Shown piece after piece: positions 6,065 through 7,549 of a stretch of DNA of 7,549 nucleotides; within the stretch, counting starts at the first letter, position 1; each line of letters opens with the position of its first letter. Position numbers and translations under genes: made by a program. The stretch is from Gammaproteobacteria bacterium (GTDB lineage: Bacteria; Pseudomonadota; Gammaproteobacteria; Steroidobacterales; Steroidobacteraceae): positions 1 through 7,549 of the forward strand of contig PMNQ01000232.1 in assembly GCA_003162555.1 (NCBI GenBank), read 5' to 3'. The notes beneath the pieces were generated by a model. That model was not told where the DNA came from. It made no database searches and saw nothing but the letters and a program-made list of their open reading frames with translations.

Positions 6065-6727
6065 TTAGCCCGTCGGCCGCTTGGCCGCCTGTTCGCTCTT
6101 GCGCCGGTCGGCCTCGGCCTGCGCGACTTCCTCGTCATCGAGGTAGCGGTAGGTCTTGGCCGTCAGGTCCATCTGCAATTGATCGAAGGCGCCGCCAGTC
6201 TTGTTGACCGGTTCGATCTTCACGTCATGCAGCGTGACGATACGAGGGAGCGCCGCGATGCCGCTGACGAAGGCGCCAAACTGGTGATAGCTGCCGGCGA
6301 AGCGGATCTTGATCGGCCGCTCGGCATAAAAGTCCTTGCGCACCTCGCCCTCGGGCTGGAACAGCTTCTGGTCGAGCGCTGCAGCGAGGCCGGTCTGCGA
6401 GATGTCGACCAGCAGGTTGTCGACCTCGGTCTTGCTCGGGAGCTGCCGCAGCATCGCGCCGAACGATTTCTCGATGTCGCCCAGCTGCTGCTTGTAGACC
6501 TCGAGGTTGGTGGCCTTGGCGTGCTTGCTGCGAAATTCATTGCGCAGCGACTGCTCCTGGTCCTGCAGCTGCTCGAGCTGCGGGTTCAGGTCGGTCCAGA
6601 CGAAGAAATAGGAGGCCAGTATCGTCAGCACGACGAAGCACACGCCGACGGTGCCGGCACGAACGGCGAACGGCCAGCGGCCCGGGTCGCGCGGATCGAG
6701 TGCGCGCAGTTCTTCAAGCAGGTTCAT
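6065..6727 (-). CDS. pilO: Type IV pilus assembly protein PilO
   Basis: PilO is a bitopic inner-membrane protein that pairs with PilN and, with PilP, forms the alignment complex between the motor platform and the PilQ channel. It has 220 residues: a short cytoplasmic N-terminus (MNLLEELRALDPRDPGRWP), one membrane segment about 22-44, a periplasmic coiled coil about 48-95 (many Gln/Glu/Leu heptads), and a ferredoxin-like domain with the conserved QLPSKTEVDNLLVDIS (from about 94) and PIKIRFAGSYHQFGAFVSGI. The tail is rich in Arg, Lys and Glu. The ATG overlaps the pilN stop as ATGA, and GGAGG lies 6 nt upstream inside pilN, so the two are probably translated together, which fits their one-to-one partnership. 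The length is normal for the family and nothing is unusual. Confidence 0.97.
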   Translation of the reverse strand: MNLLEELRALDPRDPGRWPFAVRAGTVGVCFVVLTILASYFFVWTDLNPQLEQLQDQEQSLRNEFRSKHAKATNLEVYKQQLGDIEKSFGAMLRQLPSKTEVDNLLVDISQTGLAAALDQKLFQPEGEVRKDFYAERPIKIRFAGSYHQFGAFVSGIAALPRIVTLHDVKIEPVNKTGGAFDQLQMDLTAKTYRYLDDEEVAQAEADRRKSEQAAKRPTG

Positions 6728-7326
6728 TGCGCGCCTCCGCTGCGGACGGCGTGTTTGGGCTTGACCGGCGCATCGTCTTCGTCACCGCTGGTGGCGATCT
6801 GCGAGGCGTCGAGCACGAAACTGTTGCCGATGGTGTTGCCAGGCTTGCTTTCCACCACCTCAAGCTCGGGATCTTTCATCCACTGCGAGCCGGAAATCGA
6901 CCGCATGAAGGTCGACACACGCGTCGACGACTGCGCCACGCCCTCGAATTTCAGCTTCTTGCCGTCCTGCGTGAACGAAGTCAGGTAGGTGCCATCCGGC
7001 ATGGTCTTGGTGACTTCGTCGAACAGGTGCACGACTTCCGAACGCGAGCGCTGCAGCTTCTCGATCACCTGCATGCGCGCGATGAAGCGCTGTTTCTGGC
7101 TCTCGAGGTCGTTGATCTGCTCGATCTGCCGGTCGACGGTCTTGATCTCGAGGCGCAGCCGGTCGTTGCGCGCCTCCTGCGAACCGATCTGCGACTTGAA
7201 CATCAGGTAGCAGGCGAAAGCCACCACCAGCGCGCCAATCGCCGCGCCGCCGAGGGCAACGAAGAATGCCAGCTTGCGCTCTTTGCGCTGCTGGTCGCGC
7301 CAGGGCAATAGATTTATGCGTGGCAT
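6724..7326 (-). CDS. pilN: Type IV pilus assembly protein PilN
   Basis: PilN is a bitopic inner-membrane partner of PilO whose short cytoplasmic tail docks on PilM. It has 200 residues. The N-terminal MPRINLLPWR carries the hallmark INLLPW (4-9), the peptide that in characterised homologues inserts into a groove of PilM. A basic stretch (10-18), a membrane segment about 20-43 and a coiled coil about 48-95 follow. A periplasmic ferredoxin-like fold then runs to about 180, including MPDGTYLTSFTQDGKKLKFEG. The C-terminus is charged. The start codon is 1 nt after the pilM stop, and GGAG sits 10 nt upstream within the end of pilM, consistent with coupled translation. Four nucleotides overlap pilO. 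I see no missing motif. Confidence 0.97.
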   Translation of the reverse strand: MPRINLLPWRDQQRKERKLAFFVALGGAAIGALVVAFACYLMFKSQIGSQEARNDRLRLEIKTVDRQIEQINDLESQKQRFIARMQVIEKLQRSRSEVVHLFDEVTKTMPDGTYLTSFTQDGKKLKFEGVAQSSTRVSTFMRSISGSQWMKDPELEVVESKPGNTIGNSFVLDASQIATSGDEDDAPVKPKHAVRSGGAQ

Positions 7327-7327
7327 G

Positions 7328-7549
7328 TCAGTCGAAACTCCGCAGTGCTAGGCCGCAGGCAGTCAACAGGGCCGTGGCATCACGCTGCACCGCCTGGGCG
7401 CGCGCGCGCGAGGACAGAACCATCTGCCCGAGCGGATCGCCCTTCTCGGCGCTGATACCCACGCGGCTCTGGATGACGTCGGCGACACCGGCGACGTTGC
7501 CGCAGCCGCCGCAGACCAGGATCTTCTCCGGCTGCTCGCGCCCGCTGCC
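7328..7549 (-). CDS. pilM: Type IV pilus assembly ATPase-fold protein PilM, C-terminal 73 residues
   Basis: Only the 3' end of the gene is inside the window. PilM is a cytoplasmic actin/FtsA-like protein that binds ATP and the N-terminus of PilN and connects the alignment complex to the motor side. The visible residues include EKILVCGGCGNVAGVADVIQ, which corresponds to the glycine-rich nucleotide-binding turn and following helix of the actin-like fold. The closing TACGLALRSFD is a near-invariant ending of PilM proteins. The CGGC spelling around the glycine turn puts two cysteines where many homologues have other small residues; this is a minor variation. The TGA is 1 nt before pilN. The promoter of the whole pil operon should lie upstream of pilM, outside this window. 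Confidence 0.94.
   Translation of the reverse strand, partial: GSGREQPEKILVCGGCGNVAGVADVIQSRVGISAEKGDPLGQMVLSSRARAQAVQRDATALLTACGLALRSFD

Noticed and set aside
6061..6138. N-terminal extension of PilP by 26 residues starting at 6138
   Set aside because: The extra residues are Arg/Pro-rich, overlap pilO coding sequence, and would bury the lipoprotein signal; the ATG at 6060 gives a standard lipobox at C25.
7398..7411. Alternating GC run in pilM (possible Z-DNA tract)
   Set aside because: It is short and is explained by Arg/Ala codons of a conserved PilM segment.

Overview
The window is GC-rich bacterial DNA. Every credible gene is on the minus strand, so it reads from high to low coordinates. 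The gene order is pilM (3' end only), pilN, pilO, pilP, pilQ, a lipoprotein with immunoglobulin-like repeats, aroK, and the first half of aroB. The order pilMNOPQ-aroK-aroB is the familiar type IV pilus assembly cluster of Gammaproteobacteria such as Pseudomonas and Xanthomonas. Protein details (INLLPW in PilN, a lipidated PilP, a two-AMIN PilQ secretin) fit that class. I cannot name a genus. Codon bias and the extra Ig-like gene suggest a high-GC gammaproteobacterium.

Region by region: 7549-5521 encodes the inner-membrane alignment subcomplex. PilM is cytoplasmic, PilN and PilO are bitopic coiled-coil partners, and PilP is the lipoprotein bridge. The genes are packed with 1-nt to 4-nt gaps or 4-nt overlaps, which indicates one transcript. 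5521-3353 encodes PilQ, the outer-membrane secretin through which the pilus exits. 3296-1410 encodes a 628-residue predicted outer-membrane lipoprotein with about five invasin-type (Big_1-like) Ig domains, placed where many relatives go straight from pilQ to aroK. A perfect 12-bp stem with a UUCG loop and T-rich tail (1382-1351) then forms a convincing terminator for the pil/lipoprotein transcript. aroK (1319-789) and aroB (from 750) follow and serve the shikimate pathway.

The most striking feature is at the low-coordinate end. The aroB reading frame is normal for about 187 residues, up to the conserved AEIIKYG active-site segment. It then continues, in frame and without a stop, into an unrelated protein: the Q-loop-to-signature part of a nitrate/sulfonate/taurine-type ABC transporter ATPase (QEPTLMPW ... 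[10 protein letters not shown]). AroB loses its C-terminal half and the ABC protein lacks its Walker A half. The simplest explanation is a chimeric join, from assembly or library construction and possibly between two organisms. A real recombination event cannot be excluded from sequence alone.

No RNA genes, insertion sequences, CRISPR arrays or origins were seen, and there is no gene-free stretch above 300 bases. The long plus-strand open frames are antisense shadows of the GC-rich minus-strand genes.
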